Shown one piece after another: positions 45,401 to 57,396 of a DNA stretch of 64,000 bases; within the stretch, counting starts at the first letter, position 1, and every line of letters begins with the position of its first letter. Made by a program: the position numbers and the translations under genes. The DNA is from Coix lacryma-jobi var. lacryma-jobi (Eukaryota; Streptophyta; Magnoliopsida; Poales; Poaceae). The notes beneath the pieces are model-generated. The model was given only the letters and a program-made list of their open reading frames with translations. It searched no databases and had not been told where the DNA came from. Location of the stretch: assembly GCA_009763385.1 (NCBI GenBank), contig CM019825.1:22832278-22896277 (forward strand), written 5' to 3'.

Positions 45401-45807
45401 TCACCAAGTCGCTGAGAGGATGGATGCCTCTGTTTAGAGGGAAGCAAGAGAGAAGATGACACTGATCATCTAGAAGAAGGAGCTGGAAGCCGTCCAACCA
45501 CTAAAGATGTGCTGGAATCCATTAAGTCCACCAACATCGGATGTTTAGCCTTTGGAGCGGGTCTGTAGAGATGTGACTATACTGAATGTTGAGTCAATGT
45601 TGTTTGAGGATGTTGAATATGTTCCTTTTCAGACCACTTATGTCTTTTGTTGGGCAGGTGCGTCGTTACGCTATGTTGTAAACTGTTATGATGCTTTATT
45701 GATCACCTCATTTCTAAAAATCCTTCTTCTTTGGTCCTCAGTTTGTCGTCCCCATTCCTACTGAGTGCTAACCCCTTAGAGTCTAATGCCCATCATAGAT
45801 TTGTAAT

Positions 45808-46240
45808 TACTTCCTCTATCCCAATTTATGTCATTCTAATTCTAAGAATATAGAGAGAGTCAAAGTTTTTCAAATTTAATTCAAATTTATATAATAAAAC
45901 GATAATATTTATGATATCAATTAAGCATTATTAGATTCTTTATTAGCTATATTTTCGTAGTGTACTTGTTTCTTTTGCGAGATCCAGTTACAGCACAAAC
46001 CCTCACATACACGAGTGCATACTCACTCCACAGACCCTTACATACACGAGCGCACACTCACTCTTATAAATGTACGTATACCCTACCTCCTATGGTGCGC
46101 CTCCGAAGAATTGAGGAACTTGAATCCGTGTGGGCTGATGTCATAAATCTTTAGTTTCTCTATATAATTTAGTTAAATTTAAAAATTCTTTGAATTTCTA
46201 AGATTTTTGGAATAATTTGTAATTTTGAATGGAGGGAGTA
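45808..46240. mobile_element. Stowaway-type MITE with insertion
   Basis: TACTTCCTCTATCCCAATTT at the left and TTTTGAATGGAGGGAGTA at the right, TA edges. The middle (about 45985-46150) is unrelated to Stowaway: two near-repeats of CACATACACGAG followed by a more GC-rich stretch, perhaps a secondary insertion. Confidence 0.7.
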
Positions 46241-47114
46241 GTACGTATCCTTGTATCTAGCAAGATATCACAATTTTAGAGTTGGAAAACTTTTTCCATT
46301 GCCACGCATTCATGTTGTGGTCTGGTCACCCGAGCCCGAGCATTTATGTTGTGGTCTTTCTTTAGTGCGGAGCCAGAGGGAGGCTGACACGGGCCATGGC
46401 CCACTAACATATACCAACGAAAATTTTTATTAGTCTAATCTTATAATTTTTATTTATATTTAGTGAAAAAATATAACAAAATTTTTGTTATATATACCAA
46501 CTAATATTTTATTTTCCTTTTGTCTAATAAAAAGTGCCATTCTCATCTACTAAAATGTCAAACATTTTTAATTGTAATCAAATCTATAAGAAGATATTAA
46601 TATTATAGTACATAATTAGTATCATTATATATATCATTAAATATATTTTCATAATAAACTTATTTAGAGATATAAATATTACTAATAGTTTTTAGAAACC
46701 TAGTCAAACTGAAAACCAACGTGAATGTCATCACAATGCTTTTATGTACAAAACATAATTAACTGATAAATAAAATTATCACTATAAACATATCTGAAAC
46801 ACTAAACAGGTAGATCTCGAGATTTATGACAAAGTCACCAAAGAGCCTTGCACCCTTGTTTTCAATGGGCATGTCACATAGCACTCAACCACAAGCCTTG
46901 TCAAGTCAATGATTTAACGTAAATAATCACCACAAAAGATTTAATTGGTTGAATCACGCTCAGTTTTTATAAGTTGTTTTTTTTCCCGGCTGGCACCCTC
47001 AATATATATTTCTTGCTCCGCTAGTGCTTTCTTAACCTCACACCGAGTGCACACTGGGTGGTCAGTCTTCATTCAATTTCTCATACATGATTAATCTTTT
47101 GTAGCTAACATTTA
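46241..47114. other. Intergenic, Stowaway debris
   Basis: About 46500-46735 carries a Stowaway body (ATTAGTATCATTATATAT, CCTAGTCAAACTG) without clear ends. No gene recognised. Confidence 0.5.
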
Positions 47115-47452
47115 GGGTCTTTTTGGTTGAGTTGTGACTATGGAGAAACTGTTGTGAGCTGTGAGCTATGGAAAAACTAATGTAGGATGTGAGTTGTATA
47201 AAAGCTGGAAGATGTTTAGTTAAACAAGTATAAAATACATCTTCTAGCTTTATTTTTCTTGAAACAATTATGAATTTTTTATTTCACCTATTTTGGAAAT
47301 TAGAAAGTCAAAAGTCAAAAGCAGTTTTCACAAATATACTAAAAAAATATCTGCTTCTGAAAAAACCGTCTCCAACAGCAACCCCTTTGGTTAGACTTTT
47401 GCCTTTTAGGCAAAAGCCGAAGGCAAAAGCAAAACCAAAACCAAACGGACCC
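47115..47452. mobile_element. PIF/Harbinger-like MITE
   Basis: Ends GGGTCTTTTTGGTT / AACCAAACGGACCC, flanked by TTA (47112-47114 and 47453-47455). Confidence 0.75.
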
Positions 47453-48954
47453 TTAAGTATGTATCTTAATATTTATTTAATTAATTGACTGAAATAAGCA
47501 GGTTCGGCCAAACCTAATTACATCTAGGAATTCAATAAGGCTAACTGCTTATTATAACTGGCAGGAGTTGGTAAGCTGACGAAACTGTTATTCTACATCT
47601 CCCTGCAACATACGGATATGCTAGTCAGAGATCGAAGATAAATAAAGAGAATTTATTTCTGGATAAAAGAAAAATAAATGGAAAAAAAAAACAACGACGG
47701 AGAGAAAAACCGCTCGAATGGAGCACACGGCGACGCACGGTGATGCCGCAGGGTCACTCCCCCAGCCCCCAGGACGAGAAATCACATGCCTCCCAGAACC
47801 GGAATTGGCCGGTGGTAAATAATGCCATCACATGTTACATCCAAAGTGACTAAGTTAGCGATGCATATAATAAGTCAAAGCAAACTATGGAAGTTGATCG
47901 ATTGCCTCGTACAGGGTTTGTTTGTCCTTTGGTTTTCTTGCGAAAAGGTTCGGACGTTACAATGCCCATATCAAATGCCGCCGCCGAGTCTCTCTATGCG
48001 AAACTGCCAAAGAGATTACGCATCCGTGCACACCAGGCGCCGGACGAGACCAAGAGGGTACAGCGCAAACGATATGCTCGGAGATGCAAATATTCTTGTT
48101 TATTACAGTCTGGTTGCTTTCGGCCGATGCAGTGTGTACTATAAAATCCCCCTTACGGCAGTTACCAACCTCTTGAGCCTCGACAAGCTCTGAGCCCAAT
48201 AGTCACTCGAGAACAACTTTTATTTGCCGCATTTCAGATCGTCTATTCCGTTGCCCTATACTACAGAGGTAAGCAGACATGCATGTAAAGCTCACGCCAA
48301 CCCGAGGTAATTAGTATTGTATGCATATGGTATCATGAGTTAAATTTGATATACGCAAGTACTACTACTCCGTCCGTATATATGGAGATGCAGGCGCCGT
48401 CCCAGCTTTGTTCGATATACAGCTTCTAATAAGCTATATAAAATATACAGTATATAGGAGAAACGCACGATCACAATAAACCTGATCTGATTCAGCTTCT
48501 TTGTTTTTTTTAATATAAATTTTTTGGATTAGTAGGTACAAGCGCGACCAATTGGAAACTACACAAATTAAAATAAGCATGTTGTTAGGATTTTGGTTTT
48601 CACATATTTTGGCTGTAAAACAACTTATATGGTGTACAAACAAACCCTATAATCATAGGGGCGGATGATACAAACAAAAGGAGACCAAGATAAATAAATA
48701 AGAGATAGAGCAGAGATAATGCAGATAAATAATGAAACTCGGAGCTAAGCTAGAGATTGGTTTAAATCTAACAATGAATTTAACGGAGGAATCAGGCTCG
48801 GGGGGCTGCAACCCCAGCAGCCCCCTAGATCCGCCTAATCAGCATATATATTAAGATCTATATACGTGTGAGCATCCGCCTGCTAGGAGCGCATCTGCCA
48901 TCGATGGCCCATGCCCGTGTCTCCGTGAGTATTCTGTATCGGCATTACCACTTA
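47453..48954. other. Intergenic with a possible orphan promoter
   Basis: Around 48139 there is CTATAAAATCCCC, followed by a low-complexity-free stretch and a strong donor-like ACAGAG|GTAAGC at about 48267, as in a promoter plus 5' UTR exon. No coding exon follows that I can recognise. Other parts are AT-rich and uninformative. Confidence 0.35.
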
Positions 48955-49322
48955 GAGCAAGTACAGTAAGGTCTAGTCAGCAGACTGTAAAAGAATTCAT
49001 GTCATTAAAATCCTACGTGGAAGAGAGATAAAATAGGAGAGAGAAAGGAGCGGGTGTTTGTGTTACCGCACGGCTGAAGCGTGGAGTACGAGAACAAAAA
49101 GCCAGCTAACAGCCCGGGCGGGCGAAAAGGCCGACGCTTAGCGATCCCCTCCGCCTGCGCGCTAACAGTGCTTTGGTGTGTCCATGTGCAAATAATAAAT
49201 GTCTGACTTCTTTACAGCCTGCTCTAATAGCTAGCTTAGTATACCATGGGCTACTAGGAAAGACTATTAGTGATATGGAGTCTGCTAGCAGCCCGCTGCT
49301 GGTGGACTTATTACCCTTGCTC
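48955..49322. mobile_element. PIF/Harbinger-like MITE, GAGCAAGTA type
   Basis: GAGCAAGTACAGTAAGG at the left and CCCTTGCTC at the right, flanked by TTA (48952-48954 and 49323-49325). Confidence 0.75.
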
Positions 49323-49325
49323 TTA

Positions 49326-49924
49326 GGTATTTCAAGTTGCGCCCATGAAACACTCCTGCCCCACCGTTAGCCTCTCCGCCAAGTGGCAGGAGTGGGCGCC
49401 TGTTCAGGCTGTTGTAGAAATCCTATCCCCATCGGCAAGAAAAACAATGTGGCATTATATTTGGCTCACAGAACACTAGCATATGTACTCGTGCGTGCAC
49501 GCTCAACTCAATGTCACATGCGCTCTATCTATATGAGTATCTACGAGAGACTTAGGGCATTCAACCTACGACAGAGACCGTCTATAATAACCTCGAATCT
49601 AACGTAAAGACAACTAAAAAAGACAAGTCATACAACCTATGTCTATTTAATGTCTATAAGCTATTTAATACTCGCTATGCAGCTAAGATCAACTATGGAT
49701 TATATTTTATATACTATTTGTTAGAAAACAAATCAAGCATATATATATATATTAAAATTATAAAAAACATGAATATAAAATCATGAATATAAATTATATA
49801 TAGAGAGAAATACATTTTTTAGATATCTTTGTGAATAAGGTTTAATAACTCACACAAAAATATAGACTGACAAAAAAATGGAAGGCTTCACTAATCCATC
49901 AAGTCTCACTAAGGAATATTAGAA
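49326..49924. other. Intergenic
   Basis: Nothing recognisable; AT-rich after 49680 with a TATATATATA run near 49740. The last nine bases are the left target duplication of the next element. Confidence 0.4.
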
Positions 49925-50180
49925 GGGAACGTATGCTATGCAAACTAGACTTCTGTGCCAAACTATGCAAACTCTAATTAAGACCACAAGAATCTAATCT
50001 GATGACTGGTAATTTTAGCACTTAAACCCTCCTACTCATTCTATTCGGCTGTTGCAAAACACCCTCATGAGTGGAGGGGTTTGAGTGCTAAAATTACCAG
50101 TCATCAGATTATATTCTTGTGGTCTTGATTAGAGTTCGCATAGTTTGCACATAAGTCTAGTTTGCATAACATATGTTCCC
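49925..50180. mobile_element. Mutator-like MITE, GGGAACGTATG family, copy 3
   Basis: 256 bp with ends GGGAACGTATGCTATGC / GCATAACATATGTTCCC; flanks ATATTAGAA (49916-49924) and ATGTTAGAA (50181-50189), a 9-bp duplication with one change. Almost palindromic: AATTTTAGCACTTAAACC in the left half pairs with GAGTGCTAAAATTACCAG in the right half. Confidence 0.88.
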
Positions 50181-50219
50181 ATGTTAGAAATAAAGGAAAA
50201 TAAAAAAAACCTTTATCTG

Positions 50220-50830
50220 TTTTAGGTACTAGGTACTAGTCAATCTGGTCATGTGCGGCATTGCCTTTCCGTTCCTTGCCTATGCATCCTTCGGTCATCG
50301 GCCATGGAGGGGCAGCAGAGCCGGGAGTAGCGGCACCAGGGAGGAGCGAGCTCGTTGAACTCCTCGGTCCTGTTGTCGGCGTGTGGATCTCAGCATCGGC
50401 CGCTGGGTAGGGGCCCAGGGAGTAGCACAACCAGAGCCAGATCTTGCTTGTTGAAGCTCCGTCACCGTCACCGTCACCCAGGAAGCAGAGGAATAGCTGC
50501 CGGAGCAAGTCGCAGAGGGGCATGCCATTGGCAGGGCGGTGGCGAGCTCGTGTCGTACGTCAAGGCAACGGGTAGGTCCTGCTTCGCTCCACCAACTGCT
50601 TCCTACCTTCGGCCGATGCCGCACGAGATCTATCCAAGACGTCGCTACATCAGCGCAATGCGTACAACGGGTGTCAGGACGTCGATTTGGCATGGGAACA
50701 CAAGCCCGCATCGTCGTCTCACGAGACGACGGGCTCACTGTCTGTTGCCTCTACCAGGGTTGTTTCCAGAAAATTTACACCACGCAGACGGCTCTGAACA
50801 ACCCGTTGTACATGCCCTTAAGTTGATAAA
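50220..50830. other. Mixed-GC block with open frames, unrecognised
   Basis: A minus-strand frame of 95 codons (50523-50236) starts MPLCDLLRQLF and has GDGDGDG from a GACGGT repeat; a plus-strand frame overlaps it. No domain, TATA or splice structure supports either, so I do not call a gene. It may be a decayed exon. Confidence 0.35.
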
Positions 50831-50935
50831 CCAAACTAAGCTAAACATCTCAATATGGCATACGCTATGGTACTGTAAGAAAAAATAAGTCTTAATTGCA
50901 AACATCAGTGCAGTCGAAGACTTAAGGCCCAATTT

Positions 50936-51230
50936 GATAGAGTTCTCAGAGTTGATTTTCTGGTTGATTTTCTGCTGAATCTAGCAAGAGCTGTGCCAAA
51001 CATTTTCCAGTGAAAAACGATTCTATGCTGATTTTGTGAAGTGATTTTTTGAAATAAACCAAGAGGCTGAGAGCTGAAAAATAGCTTCAACTGATTCTGT
51101 GAAGTGATTCTCCACGCCGATTTAAGAGTTTATGAAAAGAATAAAAATAATCACTTTCCGTCACAAAATCAATTCTTATAAAAAAATCAGCTTTCATGGA
51201 GAATCAGATAGATTTCTACGAAACAGACCC
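50936..51230. mobile_element. PIF/Harbinger-like MITE, TCTGATTCTC family, copy 2
   Basis: Flanked by TAA (50933-50935 and 51231-51233); ends GGCCCAATTTGATAG / CTACGAAACAGACCC. The interior shares GTGATTTTTTGAAATAAACC and AGAGCTGAAAAAT with copy 3 (58960-59805). Confidence 0.72.
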
Positions 51231-51550
51231 TAAATCTTAGTGATATGAGATTTCATCATAAAAGCTTTGCCAAACGACAATCTAATAAACTCAGTATTGC
51301 TTTATTCAATTCAAATATAAGTTGTTCTTCTAAATATATGTATAGAAAAAAACTATGCAGCATCTAAAAAAGTAAATATAATTTATATTTTTTAATGAAG
51401 ACTATGAATGATGGTTCACGAATGTCATTCCCTCTCATTACCGTGTGGATCCAACCAAGTTCCACACGACATGGTCAGGGTGGTAATTAACGAACTCGCA
51501 ACTCGCCGATCTTCTGAATTGAATTGACTAACTGAAGATGACGATTTAAT

Positions 51551-51904
51551 TACTTCCTCCATCTCAAAATATAATTCTTTTTGTCTTTTCTAGATATTTT
51601 TTTTATTGTATATTTAGATATACACTATGGGGTGTTTGAGACTGCTCCACGAACTCTGCTCCGCGAACTCCATCTTGGCAGCTCCACAAAAAACTGGAGT
51701 TTGTGGAGTACCTCTTTAGGTGCTCTCACAACTCCACACTTTTTTCTCGAACATCGTGCGTGGAGCAGAACCGTTTGGCTAAAAAACGTAGAGCAAAGCT
51801 GAAAAACTTGGAGCAGAGCAGTCCCAAACACCTATATCTTAAATATACAATAAAAACCATAAATTTATAAAAATCAAAATAACTAATTTAAAACGACAGG
51901 AGTA
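51551..51904. mobile_element. Stowaway-type MITE with nested hAT-like MITE
   Basis: TACTTCCTCCATCTCAAAAT at the left and AACGACAGGAGTA at the right, TA edges. A second element at about 51629-51832 has ends GGTGTTTGAGACTGCTCC / GAGCAGTCCCAAACACC. Confidence 0.7.
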
Positions 51905-52171
51905 ATAACAAAAAAAAATCATCAGTCCACCCAACGTGAGCGAAACTGCAATTGTGCCCTCATACATCCTCGAAGTGCGAATCCCGCTCATCTTCCTTGT
52001 TTGTCAGATATTAGTAATACTTTGTTTTTGAAAGATTTTAATATACAGATAGTTGTTTAAATACAAAGAAAACAAAGCTTTGGAGTACCTTAAGCTCTGA
52101 ATTAGATAAGTATCCAGGTTCGGTTTTTCTTCATGTACACTAATAAGTTTTCTTTGTGTAGTATTTCAATA

Positions 52172-53117
52172 AGAAAAAAGTCTACTTAACCCCTAACCTG
52201 TTAATGGTAGTCTACTTCACCCCCTAAACAATAAAATGGTCTATTCTACTTCCTAAACTTTGCAAAACCGGTCAAAATTACCCCAAGACAGTTTTGGACG
52301 GTAGTTTTGCTACGGTGCTTTCGTTATAGTCACATTGGTTTTGTCTTTTTCTTTTTTTATTTATTTCTGCTAAAACTTTAAAAAAATCATAGAAAAATCA
52401 TAAAAAATTAATTTTGTTGAATTCCGCATGAGTAGGTCTACACAATGAATATATAATATAGTATGCTTCAGTACAAATTTTTGTTGTACATTTAGATCTA
52501 TTCTTTTCTGTAATTAATTAAAATAATTCATAACTACAGTTTCTGTGGTCTAATTATGGTGAACTTTTTATGGTGGTCTAGTTATTGTCTCATTGAATTG
52601 TAAGAAAAGTTTCATACTCATTGAATCATGTAACTTAGTTATAGATTTATAAATAAATATATATAACTAAGTTATACATGATCTAATAAGTACAAAAATT
52701 TTACTACAATTCTATGAGACAATAACTAGCCACCATAAAAATTTCACTATAATTGGGCCATAGAAATTCTAGTTATGAATTATTCCAATTAATTACGGAA
52801 AAATAGATCTAAATCTACATAAAAACTTTGTACTAAAGCATACCATATTATATATTCAATGTGTAAATCTACTCATTTGGAATCCAAAAAATGATTTTTT
52901 TCTTTTATGATTTTTCTGTAATTTACTATGATTTTTCAAAGTTTCAGCCAAAATAAATAAAAAAGGAAACAAACATAACCACGATTACCATCCAAAACCG
53001 CTTTGGGGTAATTTGACTGTTTTTTTACAAAGTTCATAAGGTAGAACAAACCATTTTATAGTTTAGATGGTGAAGTAGATCATCCTTAATAGGTTCGGGT
53101 TAAGTAGACTTTTTCTA
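52172..53117. mobile_element. Large foldback element with 9-bp target duplication
   Basis: 946 bp. Arms of roughly 450 bp: AGAAAAAAGTCTACTTAACC at the left pairs with GGTTAAGTAGACTTTTTCT at the right, and complementarity continues inward (GGTCAAAATTACCCCAAG against GGGGTAATTTGACTG; ATTTAGATCTATTC against AAATAGATCTAAAT). Flanked by an exact ATTTCAATA (52163-52171, 53118-53126), which points to a Mutator-type transposase acting in trans. No coding sequence. Confidence 0.88.
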
Positions 53118-53875
53118 TTTCAATAAAGTCTTATTTGGATGCAGGTCCTGTTTGGTCAGACTCTTTCGAGTTTTGCTCGGAGGGACCATGAATCATGACT
53201 TCACCTTGCTCTACTTTTATTTTGCAAGGAGAGAGAAAAATTGTTTCTATAAACAATGTTGCTGCGGTGCTAGCGTGGGAGCTAGAGCTAGAGCTAGAGC
53301 TGCAAGAAGTCATGTCAAATAGGCATGAACAGATCTAAGGGGGTTTGGAGGGCTCCAATCGCTCTAGAGCTGGTATATCAATTAAAAAATAGAGAGGATA
53401 AGAGAAAAATTATGTGGAGAAAAGAAGAAAAATAAAGAAATAGAGAAGAAAAAGAGGTCAGACCCCCTTCAATCTTGTTCCGCCATTGCAAATAGGTAAT
53501 ACCTATATCTAATGCAATCTACGTGTGTTGAAGTAGAACTAGTTTAATTTCCAACCTAGGTCTCAGGTCTCGTTTATATACACTATCGACTTCAATTCGA
53601 GTGGATGAAAAGTAAACTAAATTCCATCCCAATCTACTCAACATACATGCATTCAATTTACTTCAATACATTTAGATTAAAGTAGATTCAAGCGCATTTA
53701 AAAGTCATAACAGGACAAGTTAATTAAATCGCTAGCTCTGCAGACGACTTATAAATTTCTAGGAGATCCTATAGATAAACAGTGGTCTCGAAGATTACAA
53801 TGGACTTTGGTATATTAGCATAGAGAGAACGGACGACACTACCGCCGTCTATGTTATTGATTAATGATTATTATA

Positions 53876-54128
53876 TACTTCTTCCGTATAGAAAAAAAAG
53901 TCGTTTTAAACAACACGTTTATCCAAGTATAACTTTAACTCCTTGTTTTTATAAAACATATTTATTAAAAAATGATATATGTATACTTTTATGAAAATAT
54001 TATCAATACAAATCTATAGCTTTTATATTTTAAAATATAATAATTTAAAAATTATTTATGATTTATATTCCTAATGTTTGACCAAAACCTTATCTAAAAC
54101 GACTACCTTTTCCTATATGGAGGGAGTA
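53876..54128. mobile_element. Stowaway-type MITE
   Basis: TACTTCTTCCGTATAG at the left and CCTATATGGAGGGAGTA at the right with TA edges; AT-rich body. Confidence 0.75.
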
Positions 54129-54301
54129 AGTTGCTAATCAACACAAATGACAAATCTACAAAGCCCATAAAGCAAGCGGCAGTACAGACTACAGTACAAC
54201 CAAAGTCGGCCAACTCAGGTTTGCTGGGTGGAAAGTACTAGTGCTTAGCGGGTGGGTTTTCTATTTTTTTCTTCTGTCTTTCTCTCTCTCTTTTTTTTTC
54301 A

Positions 54302-54816
54302 AGTTTCAACCAGGTGAGGTATACCTGATACTCAATCCCCGAACCTGAAGTACCCGATCACAAATTTGGATAGCAATTGTAAAAACCTGAATTTACTTTG
54401 GGTAGATTGGGTAATGCTCCCCGGTACCCGAACTACCCGAGTTACCCGAATATCTCAAATATTTGCTCTTCTATTTCTAATATGAAGAAATGAAGTGGTT
54501 TCTTACAATAGAAATTTATTATTTAGTATTGTTCAATGTAGATCTACACTAGCTTCATAATTGATTTGTTATTAATTGATACAAATACATGATGTGATTT
54601 GAAGGGCCAATGTTTATTGCTTTAAAATGTTAATAGAATTATTCCAAAATAGTTAGTTTTGTCAACTTCGGGTATATCGGGTAAAACCCGAACCCGAATT
54701 ATCAGGTACCCGAAATTTCGGGTAGTGCTTTTTTAGTGCTAAAATCGGGTAGCAATTTCGAATACCCGAATTACCCGATCCGAAATTTTTGAGTAACCTG
54801 AATGCCAGCCTTAATT
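54302..54816. mobile_element. Inverted-repeat element rich in ACCCGAA words
   Basis: The left part (about 54302-54450) and right part (about 54665-54816) carry many ACCCGA / TCGGGT words in both orientations (GTACCCGAACTACCCGAG; TCGGGTAAAACCCGAACCCG). Likely a degenerate foldback MITE. It is not telomeric: plant telomere is TTTAGGG. Confidence 0.5.
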
Positions 54817-54943
54817 CTACTCATTTTATCTCCATGCTATTGCAATAAACAAAATTTTGTTATATTATCATCTCTAGAATGTTTCAGAATAATTTAGCCA
54901 CCAAACTTATTTGTAGAGGTATTTAGAATTTTTTTTTCAGTAA

Positions 54944-55173
54944 GGCCTTGTTTAGTTCCCCCTATTTCCCAAAATTTTCCATCACATCAATGTTCGGACG
55001 TATGCATGGAGCATTAAATATAGGTAAAAGAAATAACTAATTGTACTTTTAGTATGTACATGTCGAGACGAATCTTTGAAGTCTACGTAGTCCATATTTG
55101 GACAAAGTTTGTCAAATAACAACGAAAACGCTACAGGAAAAATTTTGCAAAATTTTTCCATCTAAACAAGGCC
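54944..55173. mobile_element. PIF/Harbinger-like MITE, GGCCTTGTTTAG type
   Basis: 230 bp with ends GGCCTTGTTTAGTTC / CTAAACAAGGCC, flanked by TAA (54941-54943 and 55174-55176). This type is very frequent in sorghum-like genomes. Confidence 0.88.
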
Positions 55174-55386
55174 TAAGTATAGTTTGTATTTCTTATATTT
55201 CTGTTTGAAAACTTAGGTGATTGAGTTGCATTGTTATTAAAAAGTTAAAACATAGTTAGTTGGCGTTATTTCGAATAGTGGCGAAGGAAGGGAGGGACTG
55301 AGGGGGCCAGGCATCCCCAACATGTTGGTTCCTCCACAATACCCCCTCCTGAGCATCTTCAATTATTTGGAAAAATTGATTTGTGA

Positions 55387-55720
55387 GAGCAACTCTAACG
55401 GTTTTGCATTTTTTATTTGGCAAAACATGAAATTTGTCAACTCTCAAATCAATATGGGGAGAAGAAAAAAAGTTATCTCCAACGGTTTGGCAAAATTGAC
55501 TTGCCAAAATCTAAAAAAGAAAACCCGGTGGCGCAGGAGTAGTACACGAGACGGAATGTCAAGCCGATCGCGAGCTTGCATACATGCCAATCCATCTCAG
55601 GATTTTGCCAAGTTAACAAAAATGCAAAGTTCATTTGCCAAACTGTTGGATAGGAGTTTTGTAGACTTTTTTGCAAAAATAAGAATGCAAAGTCCATTTG
55701 CAAAACCGTTGGAGTTGCTC
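55387..55720. mobile_element. PIF/Harbinger-like MITE, GAGCAACTCCAA family, second copy
   Basis: Ends GAGCAACTCTAACGGTTTTG / CAAAACCGTTGGAGTTGCTC, close to the element at 20408-20813, including internal TTATCTCCAACGGTTTGGCA. Confidence 0.8.
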
Positions 55721-55732
55721 TAAAAAGTTATC

Positions 55733-56375
55733 ATTTAGCAACTTGCTAAAACTTTTAGCAAGTGAATTTTTCATGTATCTCCAATAGTTTGGTAAATTGG
55801 GCTTAGTAGCATCTCCAATAGTTTGGAAAAATGACTTGCTATCCTTGTTTTATTGGGAAAAGAAGAAAAAACGTTCTCCAACAGATTGGTATATGACTTG
55901 CTAAATTTTTCCAAGTTGGAATCGGAGGCCATCTACTTGCTATATTTACCAAGTCAGCTTCACTTGCTATCCGGCGTTTCTATGTTATTTTTACCAAGTT
56001 GGAATCCGCCGCCACTTCTCCCGCGCCTACTTTTCTATGTTATTTTTACTAAACTATTGGAGATACATGAAAAATTTACTTGCCAAAAGTTTTAGCAAGT
56101 TGCTAAATGACAACTTTTTCCAAGTCAATTTTTCCAAACAATTGGAGATGCTAAACATAGAAAAGTAGGTGCGGGAGAAGTGGCGGCGGTGGCAAAAGGG
56201 AAAGAACGCCGGATAGCAAGTGAAACTGACTTGGTAAATATACCAAGTAGGTTGCCTCCGATTCCAACTTGGAAAAATTTAGCAAGTCATAGACCAATCT
56301 GTTGGAGAACATTTTTTCTTCTTTTTCCAATAAAATAAAGATAGCAAGTCATTTTTCCAAACTATTAGAGATGAA
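55733..56375. repeat. Interleaved inverted repeats (A B A' B')
   Basis: A (about 55733-55803) is the reverse complement of A' (about 56043-56120). B (about 55811-56040) is the reverse complement of B' (about 56155-56375). The order A, B, A', B' is not a simple palindrome and suggests two related TAGTTTGGAAAAA-type MITEs overlapping through insertion and recombination. Confidence 0.75.
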
Positions 56376-56816
56376 GGTAATTATGTTAATTAATGCTTTG
56401 ATTGCTTGTTTTTCTTCAATATTATGTACTCCGTATCTAGGATAAGTCTTTCTACTGTCCTTTTATTTTGTTTGTTCTCTCTATACAAGTACGACTCTAT
56501 GACCAGTAATTAACAAATATAATTAATGTTTTGCTTGTTTGTCCACCGTTCGTTACTGCATTGATATTATTCAGGACTAATCTTTATGTTCCTTTTTATC
56601 TCCTTTATTTTTATTATTATCGTGATATTTTTGTAGCCCAAGAATTAAATTGATTGAGTGGAAGAGACCTAGTACTAATTAAATTTTGCCTTTTTTTGTT
56701 TGTATGATATTCACGATTTTTTTAGCTTTTATATATATAGTAAAATAAACATTTATTAGGATATTATCTATACTATTACTATGTATGTATTCGATTGTTG
56801 TCGGCTTATAAATGCA

Positions 56817-57071
56817 TACTCCCTTTGTATCGAAAATAGATGTCATTTTTTATAAGGTTTGAGTCAAACATTGAAAATATAAATTATTAATAACTTTTAA
56901 ATTATTAAATTTAGAGATGTAAAAATCATATAAATAAATTTGTCTTGAAAAGTACTTTCATAAAAGTATACGTATATCACTTTACAACAAATATTTTTCA
57001 AAAAAATAACTGGTATACTTTAGAGACTATGTCGCTATTCTAAACGATATCTAGAAGCGATTCAGGGAGTA
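56817..57071. mobile_element. Stowaway-type MITE
   Basis: TACTCCCTTTGTATCG at the left and CGATTCAGGGAGTA at the right, TA edges. Confidence 0.72.
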
Positions 57072-57212
57072 TATTCAAATTCTGGCTACCCCTCGTTTCG
57101 AATACACAGCGCCCGCGGGAGTTGTCCACTTTGGCACTGGGGAATGTAGATGCGTACTACAGTACGTCAGAACGGAATATTACAGGCAGGGTAATAAACA
57201 TTAAACAAATAA

Positions 57213-57303
57213 GGGAACATATGCTATGGAAATCAGGTTCAGCGATCCACGTGCGAGTTTCCATAGTTTCCACGGGAACCTGGTTTTCCTAGCATAAGTT
57301 CCC
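57213..57303. mobile_element. Mutator-like MITE, GGGAACGTATG family, copy 4 (short)
   Basis: 91 bp, ends GGGAACATATGCTATGG / CCTAGCATAAGTTCCC, flanked by exact AACAAATAA (57204-57212 and 57304-57312). It lacks the central segment of the other copies. Confidence 0.88.
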
Positions 57304-57396
57304 AACAAATAAAGCAGGTTTCTTGCGCTGATATATAACAACGGAGATTGTCGTGTACGGAGTATATATATAGAATTATATACTAGAAGAGATATG

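Noticed and set aside
50236..50888. Possible small genes in the mixed-GC block
   Set aside because: Frames on both strands compete, no promoter or splice structure, and no family; left as an unrecognised block.
54302..54816. Interstitial telomere repeat
   Set aside because: The repeated word is ACCCGAA, not the plant CCCTAAA.
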